Assembly: GCA_963824195.1 (NCBI GenBank)
Contig: CAWGOJ010000001.1
Location: 124,001 to 188,000 of the forward strand
DNA from: Bog-473 sp963824195
GTDB taxonomy: Bacteria; Actinomycetota; Acidimicrobiia; Acidimicrobiales; RAAP-2
Direction: 5' to 3'
DNA length: 64,000 nucleotides
The notes beneath the pieces were generated by a model. That model was not told where the DNA came from, did not search any database, and saw nothing but the letters and a program-made list of their open reading frames with translations. A program made the position numbers and the translations under genes. Within the stretch, counting starts at the first letter, position 1. Each line of letters opens with the position of its first letter. Shown piece after piece: positions 35,209 to 43,508 of the stretch.

Positions 35209-36956
35209 TCGCACCGCTCCTCGCCGCGAGTCACGCCGCGTCGAACACCATCGCCATGCCCCCGATCCGGTGGCTCTCCATCCTCCCGCCCATCATCATG
35301 ATCGGCGGCGCCGTCGTGCTGCTCGGCGTGGCCTCGCTCGTGCGCAAGCCCCTACGGGTGCGCGTCAGCACCATTGCGACCGTGATCATCTCCGGCGGCG
35401 CCCTGGGCGTGGCGCTGTGGCAGTGGTCCGACGTGCAGGAGCACGGGCCGCACACCTACGTGGCCCAGGCGGTCGTGATGGACGGCTTCAGCGTCCTGGT
35501 CACCATGCTGGTCGCCATCGCCATGCTGCTCAGCGCGCTGGTGGCGGACGGCTACCTGCGTCGGGAGGGCGTGCACGGCGCGGAGTTCCACGTGCTGGCC
35601 ATGGTCTCCGCCTCGGGCGCCATGTTGATGGGGATGGCGAACGACCTCATCATTGTCTTCCTGGGTCTCGAGATCCTCTCCATCGCGCTGTACGTGCTGA
35701 CCGCCTTCAACTACCGCCGGGCGGCGTCGGGAGAGGCCGCGCTCAAGTACTTCATCCTGGGCGGCTTCTCGTCGGCCATCTTCGTCTACGGCATTGCGCT
35801 GACCTACGGGGCGACCGGCTCGACGAACCTGACCCAGATCTCCGACTTCCTGTCGAAGAACGTGGTGCTGAGCAACGGCCTTCTCCTCGCTGGCCTCTCG
35901 CTGATGCTGGTGGGCTTCGCCTTCAAGGTGGCGGCGGTGCCGTTCCACATGTGGACGCCCGACGTGTACCAGGGGGCGCCGTCGCCGGTGACCGGCTTCA
36001 TGGCTGCCGTGGCGAAGGCGGGCGCGTTCGCCGCCATGCTGCGGGTGCTCTTCTCGTCCTTCGGCGTGGTGTCCACGGACTGGCGCCCGATCGTCTACGG
36101 GCTGGCGGTGCTGTCCCTCGTCCTCGGCGCCTTCGTGGCGCTGCGCCAGCGCGACGTGAAGCGGATGCTGGCCTACTCGTCCATCAACCACGCGGGCTTC
36201 ATCCTGCTGGGCGTCGTGGCCGACACGGCGCGGGGGGCCAGCGCGTCGCTCTACTACCTGTTCGTCTACATGTTCATGGCCATCGGGAGCTTCGCCATCG
36301 TCACCGTGCTCGGCCGGGAGGGCGACGGCGACCACGATCTGGCCCGCTACCGCGGGCTGGCGGGCCGCCAGCCGGTGCTGGCCCTGGCGCTGGCGGTGCT
36401 GCTGCTGGCCCAGGCGGGTGCGCCGTTCACCACCGGCCTGTGGGCCAAGGTGCAGGTGGTCTTCGCCGTCGTCGACGTGGGCGACGTGCCCCTGGGCGTG
36501 ATTGCCATGGTCACAGCGGTCGTGGCGGCCTACTTCTACCTCCGCGTCGCCGTGCTGATGTACGCCGGGGGCGGGCAGGGCGAGCCCGAGGGCGGGACGG
36601 CCGGCTCGGCCGAGCCGGTGCTCCAGGGGGGCATGGTCGGCGGCGGCCTGATCCAGGCGGCCACGGGCGGCGGCGACGGCGACGGCAACGGCAACGGCAA
36701 CGGTTCCGGCGGTGGGCTCGAGTGGGCGACACCGGCGTCGGCGACGAGCGCGGTGACCACCCTCAACGAGCAGATCCTGCTCGCCGACGAGGAGACCGGG
36801 GACGAGACGGCAGAGGGTCCCGAGAAGGTGCCGGTGCCGGCGCTCACCGGCCTGGCCATCGCACTGTGCACGGGCGTCACCGTCCTCTTCGGCGTCTGGC
36901 CCCAGCCGCTCATCGACTTCGCCAACCACGCCACGCTGCTGTTCCTGCCCAAGTAG
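35205..36956 (+). CDS. nuoN: NADH-quinone oxidoreductase subunit N
   Basis: Antiporter-like proton-pumping subunit. 583 residues, longer than the usual 480-520 or so. Motifs are FLGLEILSIALYVLTAFNYR, FHMWTPDVYQGAPSPVTGFM and ALRQRDVKRMLAYSSINHAG. The extra length is a hydrophilic insert before the last helix with a Gly/Asn/Asp repeat (GGGDGDGNGNGNGSGGG) followed by an acidic stretch. Last gene of the operon; the next gene converges 4 bp away and no terminator hairpin is visible. Confidence 0.94.
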   Translation: MIAPLLAASHAASNTIAMPPIRWLSILPPIIMIGGAVVLLGVASLVRKPLRVRVSTIATVIISGGALGVALWQWSDVQEHGPHTYVAQAVVMDGFSVLVTMLVAIAMLLSALVADGYLRREGVHGAEFHVLAMVSASGAMLMGMANDLIIVFLGLEILSIALYVLTAFNYRRAASGEAALKYFILGGFSSAIFVYGIALTYGATGSTNLTQISDFLSKNVVLSNGLLLAGLSLMLVGFAFKVAAVPFHMWTPDVYQGAPSPVTGFMAAVAKAGAFAAMLRVLFSSFGVVSTDWRPIVYGLAVLSLVLGAFVALRQRDVKRMLAYSSINHAGFILLGVVADTARGASASLYYLFVYMFMAIGSFAIVTVLGREGDGDHDLARYRGLAGRQPVLALALAVLLLAQAGAPFTTGLWAKVQVVFAVVDVGDVPLGVIAMVTAVVAAYFYLRVAVLMYAGGGQGEPEGGTAGSAEPVLQGGMVGGGLIQAATGGGDGDGNGNGNGSGGGLEWATPASATSAVTTLNEQILLADEETGDETAEGPEKVPVPALTGLAIALCTGVTVLFGVWPQPLIDFANHATLLFLPK

Positions 36957-36960
36957 GCAG

Positions 36961-38334
36961 CTACTCGGGCACGCCTTCCACCTTGCCGCGCCGGATGGCG
37001 GCGACGAGCTGCGCATGGTCCCGCTCGTTCTGGCACGCGTAGCGGCGGGCGAACCTCCTCATGGCCCGGGTGAACTCGTCGCTCTTTCCCATGTAGGCGT
37101 CGATGGCAGCCGGGTCGCCGGAGCGGGCGTGCGCCCGGGCCAGCGAGCTCCCACATGCCGTGGCGAACTGGACGAGGACCGGCGCGATCAGGTCGGTGGT
37201 CGGGATCAGCTTCATGTCGCGGTACTGGCGCACGTAGAAGTCGCGGTCGCCCAGGGAGCCCCAACCGACGAAGATGTCGGTGGCGCTCTGGACCATCCGC
37301 TTGCCGGCGATCACCCGGGCGCCATGGTTGTCGTGCCCGCTCGGGTACGTGTGGCCCTCATAGACGGAGGGGCCGGCCTGCTTGAACTGCAGGAAGAGCG
37401 GGTCGCCCGTGGCGCTCCCCTCGAACAACGCGAGGTACACCACCATGCCGACGCTGCCCACCCCCACCACCTGGCGGACCATGTCAACGAGGATGAAGCG
37501 GTCGAACAGCTTCCGGCGGTCCTCCTGGAGCGTCAGCCGGTAGCCGGCGATGAGGTGGTCGACGATGTCCTGTTGCTCCCCGTCGTCGAGCGTGACGCGC
37601 AGCGGGGGCTCTGGCGTGATACGTGCCCGTCCGCGCCGCTCCGTGGTCAACTTGGTGAAGGCACCGCGACTCGTCCGCTTCTGCTTGCCCTTCTCAAACT
37701 GCACCTTCACCTGGCCGCGGTCGGCGGGTTCGAAGTAGTCGATGAAGCGGTCGAACCGCATGCCCTCGTACCAGATGTCGAGAATAGGCAGCGTGGCGTA
37801 GCGCCGCATCCGCGCCCGGTAGGCGTCGACCGCCGCAGTCACCGCCGCGTCGGCCCGTGCCGGTTTGACGGAGTTCTGCTCGGCGGCGACGACCAGGCTG
37901 GCTGCCAGGCGCGCCACGTCCCACTCGAAGGGCCCGGGCAGTGTCTCGTCGAAGTCGCGCAGATCGAAGTTGAGTTGGCGTTCCGGTGTGGCCCACAGAC
38001 CGAAGTTCAAGACGTGGGCGTCCCCGCAGAGTTGGACCTCAAGCCGACTGTGCGGCCGCGAGGCCAGGTCGGCCGCCATGACGGCGGCGGCACCCCGGTA
38101 GTAGTTCCACGGGGAGAGCGCCATGCGCTGGTGGCGGAGCGGCACCAGCTCGGGGAGCCGGATGGCGTTCTGCGCCATGATCGTCTCCACGGCGTCGTGG
38201 CCGCGGACCCGCTCGTCCCAATCCCCGATGCCGGCGCGGGGCGCCAGGACCCGGGACTGCCGGCCCGTCTCCCGGCGCTCTGCTGCGGTGGCCGCCAGGT
38301 CGTGCCTCGCTGCGACGGGTGTGGCTTGACTCAC
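36961..38334 (-). CDS. DUF2252 family protein
   Basis: A 457-residue cytoplasmic protein of the DUF2252 family, distantly related to the protein-kinase-like fold, with no established function. Conserved blocks seen are MALSPWNYYRGAAAVMAADL, QLCGDAHVLNFGLWATPERQ, NFDLRDFDETLPGPFEWDVA, and the C-terminal GWGSLGDRDFYVRQYRDMK. Start GTG 38334 has GGGAGGA about 8 nt upstream. Divergent from a methyltransferase gene with 45 bp between. Confidence 0.88.
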   Translation of the reverse strand: MSQATPVAARHDLAATAAERRETGRQSRVLAPRAGIGDWDERVRGHDAVETIMAQNAIRLPELVPLRHQRMALSPWNYYRGAAAVMAADLASRPHSRLEVQLCGDAHVLNFGLWATPERQLNFDLRDFDETLPGPFEWDVARLAASLVVAAEQNSVKPARADAAVTAAVDAYRARMRRYATLPILDIWYEGMRFDRFIDYFEPADRGQVKVQFEKGKQKRTSRGAFTKLTTERRGRARITPEPPLRVTLDDGEQQDIVDHLIAGYRLTLQEDRRKLFDRFILVDMVRQVVGVGSVGMVVYLALFEGSATGDPLFLQFKQAGPSVYEGHTYPSGHDNHGARVIAGKRMVQSATDIFVGWGSLGDRDFYVRQYRDMKLIPTTDLIAPVLVQFATACGSSLARAHARSGDPAAIDAYMGKSDEFTRAMRRFARRYACQNERDHAQLVAAIRRGKVEGVPE

Positions 38335-38366
38335 GGTCGATCCTCCCTGTCCCTGACGTCGGACCC

Positions 38367-38372
38367 TATATT
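38367..38372 (+). promoter_or_regulatory. Leaderless -10 box of methyltransferase gene
   Basis: TATATT ends 7 nt before ATG 38380. The surrounding CCTATATTCG reads CGAATATAGG on the other strand, so the same AT-rich core may serve the divergent DUF2252 gene. Confidence 0.5.
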
Positions 38373-38379
38373 CGCCTCG

Positions 38380-39147
38380 ATGGAGCCTCGCCCGCTCGAC
38401 TACCTGGCCGCCAATGTCGCCGACTGGGCGACGCAGGCCGAGCAGCAGCGTGCAACCGGACGGCGCAACTGGGCCGTCGAGCCACGGTGGGGCATCTTCG
38501 GCATCCCCGAGGCCGAGCTGCGCCTCCTGCCGGCGGACGTGGACGGCCTCCGCGCCATCGAGCTCGGGTGCGGGACGGCGTACATCTCGTGCTGGCTGGC
38601 GCAAGGCGGCGCGCGGCCCGTCGCGGTCGACCCCGCGCCGAGCCAGCTGCAAATTGCAGCGGAGATGCAGCGAGAGTTCGGACGGCAGTTTCCGCTGGTG
38701 CGCGCTCCGGCCGAGGAGCTGCCGTTCCGGGACGGGTCCTTCGACTTGGCGGTGAGCGAGTACGGCGCGGCCATCTGGGCCGACCCGTACCGGTGGGTGC
38801 CCGAGGCAGCCCGCGTCCTGCGGCCCGGGGGCGAGCTCGTCTTTCTGGGGAACAGTTCGCTGCTGATGCTGTGCGTCCCCGAGGAGGACGGCGTGCCGGC
38901 CGGGACCCGGTTGTTGCGGCCGCAGTTCGGCATGCACCGCTTCGACTGGTCCGACCCGGAGGTGACCGAATTCCACCTGAGCCACGGCGACTGGATCCGT
39001 CTGCTCCGAGCCAATGACTTCGAGATCCTCGAGCTCCTCGAACTCCGACCGGCCGAGGGTGCGGGCACCCCGTATCCCTTCGTCACCGAGGAGTGGGCCC
39101 GACAGTGGTCATGTGAGGAGGTCTGGCGGGCCAGGCTCGGGTCCTAG
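38380..39147 (+). CDS. Class I SAM-dependent methyltransferase
   Basis: A 255-residue soluble methyltransferase of the UbiE/type 11 class. The SAM-binding loop is IELGCGTAYISCWLAQGG, the acidic residue after strand 2 is in PVAVDPAPSQL, and later motifs are APAEELPFRDGSFDLAVSEY and VLRPGGELVFLG. Substrate unknown. ATG 38380 follows a TATATT box. The PPOX gene converges 32 bp after the stop codon. Confidence 0.88.
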   Translation: MEPRPLDYLAANVADWATQAEQQRATGRRNWAVEPRWGIFGIPEAELRLLPADVDGLRAIELGCGTAYISCWLAQGGARPVAVDPAPSQLQIAAEMQREFGRQFPLVRAPAEELPFRDGSFDLAVSEYGAAIWADPYRWVPEAARVLRPGGELVFLGNSSLLMLCVPEEDGVPAGTRLLRPQFGMHRFDWSDPEVTEFHLSHGDWIRLLRANDFEILELLELRPAEGAGTPYPFVTEEWARQWSCEEVWRARLGS

Positions 39148-39179
39148 GCGGTCCCGATGGGCAGGCCGTCCGCTGGGGT

Positions 39180-39605
39180 CTACCCGAACTGCTTGGTGAA
39201 GTCCGTCGTCAGCCAGCGCTCCGGCGCCATGCGGAACACGACACTCTCGGCGGCATCCTCTTCGGTGGCGGCCAGGTAAAGGTCGCCGAACTCGGGACCG
39301 AGATAGCGGTAGGCCATCGCTCGGCGCTCGTCGGCGCTCACGGTGTCGCCGCTCGAGGTGATGGGTCCTTCCACGCTGACGTAGCTGTAGGGCGGCGTCT
39401 CGTCCTGCGCACACAGCGAGAAGCGGCCTGCCGCGCGCAAGCGGCGCGCCTTGATGCTCTGCCCGCCGGTGACGACGTCGACTGTGCCCCCCGGGCGGTA
39501 CGCGTACCAGATCGGCACGGTGAGGGGCCCGTGACCCGGATCGTCGACACTGAGGACCCCTACGTGCACGCCGGCGAGGAACTCCTCGCGCTCGGCCCGG
39601 GTCAT
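39180..39605 (-). CDS. Pyridoxamine 5'-phosphate oxidase-like (PPOX) flavin/F420 protein
   Basis: A 141-residue split-barrel protein that probably binds FMN or F420. The N-terminal segment (FLAGVHVGVLSVDDPGHGPL, TVPIWYAY) is the typical opening of this family, and RFSLCAQDETPPYSYVSVEG forms the cofactor strand. Actual substrate is unknown. ATG 39605 was chosen; an in-frame GTG 12 nt upstream is possible. It lies 17 nt after the zinc-ribbon microgene and is the last gene of that operon. Confidence 0.8.
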   Translation of the reverse strand: MTRAEREEFLAGVHVGVLSVDDPGHGPLTVPIWYAYRPGGTVDVVTGGQSIKARRLRAAGRFSLCAQDETPPYSYVSVEGPITSSGDTVSADERRAMAYRYLGPEFGDLYLAATEEDAAESVVFRMAPERWLTTDFTKQFG

Positions 39606-39622
39606 GACGAGCGTCACGCGCG

Positions 39623-39766
39623 TCACCGTACTCCGGAGTGGTGCGGCGGGCGTTCGTGCCGCTGCTGCTCGACCCAGCACCGGTCACAATCCTCGCAGGG
39701 CCCGCCGTCGCTGCGGGGCTCGTGCACGCCCGGGTGCCCGCAGCGCGGGCAAAGGCTCTCGGTCAC
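39623..39766 (-). CDS. 47-residue zinc-ribbon microprotein
   Basis: A tiny ORF with cysteine pairs CPRCGHPG and CEDCDRCW (C-x2-C, 16 residues, C-x2-C-x2-C), suited to bind one zinc ion. GTG 39766 overlaps the stop of the MprF-like gene by four bases (GTGA), as with true genes here, and codon use has high GC3. The short spacing to the PPOX gene supports an operon. No function can be assigned; a partner or adaptor of the upstream membrane protein is a guess. Confidence 0.6.
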   Translation of the reverse strand: MTESLCPRCGHPGVHEPRSDGGPCEDCDRCWVEQQRHERPPHHSGVR

Positions 39767-42561
39767 GGCCGCGGGCCCGTCGTCTCGGCCTCGCGTTCGT
39801 CCGCCGCGCCGTTCCCCTCCTGCCCCATGGCGGCGAGGACCTCCTCGGGGACGGCCGGTCCGGACCGTTTGGCGACCCCCGTGGTCAGCAGGCGCCCGAT
39901 GACCGGCACCTCGGTCAGCGACTCGGCCCGCATGATCTGGACGGCCACCGGCACGAATTGCTCGGCCGAGTCGAAGACGATGTAGCGGGGGAGCCACCGC
40001 GGCTCGTACTTGGCGTTGAACCGCCACAGCGTCTCTATCTGCAGGACCCCCGACAGGCGTCGTAGGGCCCACCGCTCCACGCGCTGGGTCACGCCATCGC
40101 TACTGTCGCCCTCGAGGATGGAGCGCATGGCGGCGAAGTTGAGGCTGAGCCCCTTCATCCCCATCTCCTTGAGGTGGGTGATGGTGGAGCACAGGGCGAA
40201 GTCCAGCAGGCCGTTCGGGTGGTCGCCCGGGTCACGGCGCATCAGATCGAGCGAGTACCCGCCGATGGCCGGTGAGGGGACGAACTGGCACATGGCCACC
40301 GGCGTCCCGTCGGGGCCCTCGACGAGTGTCAGCAGCAGGCCCGTGTCGCGGGGATCGAACAGCCGGCCCAGCATCATGGAAAAGCCCCGTTCCTGCTCCC
40401 CGCGGCGGCTCTTGGCCATCAGCTCCGCCATGCAGGCGGCATCCGCCGGGTTCAGGCGCGCCGGGTCGAGGAAGCGCACGGTGTAGCCGTAGCGCGCCAC
40501 CCGGTTGACCGCCTGGCGTAGCCCCTTCATCTTCCCGCCCTCGAGCGAGAACTCCCGCGGGTCCACGACGGCCTCGTCCCCGATGTAGAGGAAGCGCATG
40601 CCCGATGCCTGGTACGTCGGGAGCCATTCCTCGCCCGCGCCCATGACGCCGAGGCCCCACCCGTTGCGGTCGACGTAGCGGCGGAACGAGTCCCACACGT
40701 GAGCGCGCTCGGAGAACGGGCCGATGGGATCGGGCGAGACGAGGCAGACACCGCCGAAGACGGCGTAGGCGACAAGTGAATCGCGGTGGAAGAACCACTG
40801 CTTGTCGTCACGCAGCGCGAAGTAGTCGAGCGTCCCGGTGCCGTGCCGGCGCACGATGTCGCGGGCTCGCAGCTCGGCGGCCCGGCGGCCGACCGAGGCA
40901 CGTCCCGAGGACAGCCGCCGGTCGACGACCGGCCGGGTGAGGAGGTACAGGGCCACCACGATCAGGCTGATGCCGACAGCCAGAAGGCTGATGGAGACGT
41001 AGCGGTCGATGTTGGGTGGGAACGCCACCCAGTCCACCCCGACGAGCCGCTCGGCGGACCCCAGCAGCACATCGGGCCAGCCGGGCAGCGGGTGGTGGTG
41101 CACGCGCCCGGCGACCTCCACCGCGATGAACCCGCCGAGGGTGGCGAGCAGTCCGCCGACGGCGAGGATGACGAAGGCGGTGACGAGGGTGGCCGGCTCG
41201 GTCTGGGCCCGGAAGCGCTCGCGCTGGACGATCAGCAGTGTGAGCACGCCGGCGCAGACGAGCAGGGTGATGACGTCGGCGGCGTGGACGAGGTGCAGCG
41301 CGAGCGAGGCGACGAGCAGGGCGACCGCCACCAGCCACGAGCGCCGCTGTCCCCTCAGAATGCCGCGGGAGAGCATGATCATGCCGATGCCGGCGATGGC
41401 CGTCAATGCCCCCGCGGCCTGGACGACGGCAATCGGCAGGTACTGCGCGATCAGGTGCAGGTGCGCCCGCAGCGGGGTCGTCACCGAGGAGAGCAGGTCG
41501 ATGGCGCCCGCCACGAAGAGGGAGACGGCGGCGACACGACGGATGCGGCGCACCCGGATACGGTCCGCCGCCACCTCGGGCGCGGGGGGCCACGAGGCCC
41601 CGCTCGGCCACCCGGCCGCCAGCTCGGCGTGCACCTCTGCGGCCTTCGAGCGGCCCTTGATGACGATGTCGGAGGTCACCAACCGCTCGCCCATGGTGGC
41701 CATCGGCAGGTCGGCCTCCGCCAGGATGAGGCGGACGTGGAGGTCCGCGCCGGTCTCGATCTCGAGGGTCGACTCCTGGCGGTGGTGCAGGAACGTCGGC
41801 GGCAGCCCCAGCCGCCCGCGGTGCTCGTGGACAACCTCCGAGGTGGCTCCGGGGCAGGCGAAGAATCCGGTGTCGAGGTGGGTGAGCTCGGGCACGAGCG
41901 CCCCGCCGGCGATGACGCCCGATGCGCCGGCCTCGACGGCGGTGCGAGTGACGTCCAGGGCGTCCTCGCCGTCGATCTGGAGCTGGGCGTGCGCGATCGG
42001 ACGCGTCCCCGACACGCCGCCGGCCCACGGTGCCGGGAGGCCGTCGCCGCCGAGCGCCCGCCAGATGCCGCGCGACGTGACGGCGACGACGAGGGCGAGG
42101 ACTGCCAGCAGCAGCACAGCGATGACGACCGTGACGATGAAACGGGAGAACCACGTGGCGTCGTACGCCCGCTGCAGCGCGTTCTGCTGGCGCGGCGAGC
42201 GGAAGACACGGCCGAGGCCGTCGATCACGAAGTCCACGCGCAACAGCAGCGCGATGGCGGCGAGCACGAGCGGCGGCGCCCAGAGGTAGCGGCGCAGCCG
42301 GCGGTACAACAACCTGGAAGTGACGAAGCGCCGGGCCAGCCGCGGGTCGTCGAGCCGCTCCATGCCGGCCAGCCACGGTCGGTCCTCGGAGGGGACGGCG
42401 TCGATCGGCGGGTTGGCGTCGGGCCGCATGGTCCCGGCGCGCACCAAGACGGTGCGCGTGCCGGCCCCGGTCTCACACGCCAGGTCGACGGCGTCGCGCA
42501 CCTCCAGCCCGCAGCGCTCGAGGTCCCGCACCAGCTCGGGGTCCCGCTCGGGGCCGGCCAT
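39763..42561 (-). CDS. MprF-like (DUF2156) membrane protein with metallophosphoesterase-like N-region
   Basis: The frame from ATG 42561 gives 932 residues; the true N-terminus continues upstream in another frame to ATG 42895. It starts in a calcineurin-like phosphoesterase-type region split by two transmembrane helices and resuming at ALVPELTHLDTGFFACPGAT. About six more membrane helices follow. The last 330 or so residues are a phosphatidylglycerol lysyltransferase-type GNAT domain (DYFALRDDKQWFFHRDSLVA, YQASGMRFLYIGDEAVVDPR, GLSLNFAAMR). MprF proteins move aminoacyl groups from tRNA to lipids; no LysRS domain is present, unlike mycobacterial LysX. Catalytic metal residues of the esterase part look degenerate. 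Confidence 0.8.
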   Translation of the reverse strand: MAGPERDPELVRDLERCGLEVRDAVDLACETGAGTRTVLVRAGTMRPDANPPIDAVPSEDRPWLAGMERLDDPRLARRFVTSRLLYRRLRRYLWAPPLVLAAIALLLRVDFVIDGLGRVFRSPRQQNALQRAYDATWFSRFIVTVVIAVLLLAVLALVVAVTSRGIWRALGGDGLPAPWAGGVSGTRPIAHAQLQIDGEDALDVTRTAVEAGASGVIAGGALVPELTHLDTGFFACPGATSEVVHEHRGRLGLPPTFLHHRQESTLEIETGADLHVRLILAEADLPMATMGERLVTSDIVIKGRSKAAEVHAELAAGWPSGASWPPAPEVAADRIRVRRIRRVAAVSLFVAGAIDLLSSVTTPLRAHLHLIAQYLPIAVVQAAGALTAIAGIGMIMLSRGILRGQRRSWLVAVALLVASLALHLVHAADVITLLVCAGVLTLLIVQRERFRAQTEPATLVTAFVILAVGGLLATLGGFIAVEVAGRVHHHPLPGWPDVLLGSAERLVGVDWVAFPPNIDRYVSISLLAVGISLIVVALYLLTRPVVDRRLSSGRASVGRRAAELRARDIVRRHGTGTLDYFALRDDKQWFFHRDSLVAYAVFGGVCLVSPDPIGPFSERAHVWDSFRRYVDRNGWGLGVMGAGEEWLPTYQASGMRFLYIGDEAVVDPREFSLEGGKMKGLRQAVNRVARYGYTVRFLDPARLNPADAACMAELMAKSRRGEQERGFSMMLGRLFDPRDTGLLLTLVEGPDGTPVAMCQFVPSPAIGGYSLDLMRRDPGDHPNGLLDFALCSTITHLKEMGMKGLSLNFAAMRSILEGDSSDGVTQRVERWALRRLSGVLQIETLWRFNAKYEPRWLPRYIVFDSAEQFVPVAVQIMRAESLTEVPVIGRLLTTGVAKRSGPAVPEEVLAAMGQEGNGAADEREAETTGPRP

Positions 42562-42596
42562 GACGACGACGACCTGCGAATCGGCCCGCGCGGCGA

Positions 42597-42895
42597 ACGC
42601 GCGTCAGCGCGTCGGTCAAGTCCGGGTGGGCGCCCAGCACGCCGACGGGTCCCACCTCGCCCTGGCAGCCCGGCGCCACCAGGCGGCCACAGAGGATGAC
42701 GATGCCCGGCCCCTGCCATTCCTCGAGCCGGCGGGCGATGTCACGGCAGGCGGCCCTCGAGCTGTCGGTGGGCTCGGGCGGGAGCAGCAGGTCACCGATC
42801 ACCTCGACCCGCCGGCCCAGGGCGACGCGGATGGTGTGGTCGGTCCCGGGCTCTGTGTCCGGGATCCTGGCTACCGTGTCGACCTCACCACTCAT
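42597..42895 (-). pseudogene. Displaced N-terminus of the MprF-like protein (frameshift)
   Basis: ATG 42895 opens MSGEVDTVARIPDTEPGTDH, then the phosphoesterase-like strand VEVIGDLLLPPEPTDSSRAA and GIVILCGRLVAPGCQGEVG, and reaches AHPDLTDALT. The continuation AFAARADSQVVVVMAGPERD is one base off, in the frame of the downstream CDS. The break lies in GAACGCGCGTCA (42595-42606); dropping one base (or adding two) joins the parts into about 1043 residues. It is not a separate gene. Confidence 0.75.
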
Positions 42896-42934
42896 GCAGG
42901 GACCATCGTGACACCTTCGGAGCGTCCGACCCCT

Positions 42935-42970
42935 CCCCAATTTGGGGGAATCGTTCCTCCTCAAGGAGGA
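42935..42970. promoter_or_regulatory. Two adjacent inverted repeats in a divergent promoter region
   Basis: CCCCAA-T-TTGGGG at 42935-42947 and CCTCCT-CA-AGGAGG at 42957-42970, between the MprF-like gene (minus) and the HAD gene (plus). The second covers where a -35 box for TAAGCT at 42982 would sit. Operators or RNA hairpins are both possible. Confidence 0.4.
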
Positions 42971-42981
42971 GAGCGCACCGT

Positions 42982-42987
42982 TAAGCT
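42982..42987 (+). promoter_or_regulatory. Leaderless -10 box of HAD phosphatase gene
   Basis: TAAGCT ends 8 nt before GTG 42996 and decides that start. Confidence 0.5.
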
Positions 42988-42995
42988 GGACTTTC

Positions 42996-43508
42996 GTGCC
43001 CCAGACCCAGCCTGAGAGCGACCGGATGAATTGGACCTGGCGTGTCGGAGACGGCGCATCGCTCCCGCGCGGGCCGGCCGTGATCTTCGACATCGACGGG
43101 GTGCTCTCCGACGCCGCCGGCCGTCAGCACTTCATTGAGCGGGGACAGCGGAACTGGGCGTCCTTCTTCGAGGCGTGCGGTGACGACCCCGTGATCGAGG
43201 AGGTCGCCCGGCTGCTCGAGCTGCTCGACCCCTCGCTCGCCGTGATCCTGCTCACGGGCCGGCCCCAGCGCGTCCAGCCGCAGACGCTGGCCTGGCTCAA
43301 GCGGTACGGACTGCGATGGGACCTCCTCGTCATGCGCTCCCGAGGGGACTACGCCCAGGTCACGGAATTCAAGGAGGCGGTCGTGCAGGACCTGCGGGCC
43401 CAAGGGTTCGACCTCCGGCTCGCCTTCGAGGACGACCCGTCAAACCACGCCATGTACGTGGCGGCCGGGGTCCCCTGCGTGTACATCCACTCCGGGTACT
43501 ACGACTGA
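42996..43508 (+). CDS. HAD-superfamily phosphatase
   Basis: A 170-residue cytoplasmic hydrolase. HAD motif I is VIFDIDGVLSD (nucleophile and acid aspartates), motif II is VILLTGRPQR, a lysine is in EFKEAVV, and motif IV is AFEDDPSNHAMY. It resembles polynucleotide-kinase-type or class III acid phosphatase-like small HAD proteins. Substrate unknown. The gene converges on lnt and overlaps its last codons by 10 bp. Confidence 0.82.
   Translation: MPQTQPESDRMNWTWRVGDGASLPRGPAVIFDIDGVLSDAAGRQHFIERGQRNWASFFEACGDDPVIEEVARLLELLDPSLAVILLTGRPQRVQPQTLAWLKRYGLRWDLLVMRSRGDYAQVTEFKEAVVQDLRAQGFDLRLAFEDDPSNHAMYVAAGVPCVYIHSGYYD

Noticed and set aside
35352..37016. 554-codon minus-strand open frame opposite nuoN
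   Set aside because: His/Arg-rich shadow without motifs; nuoN is continuous.
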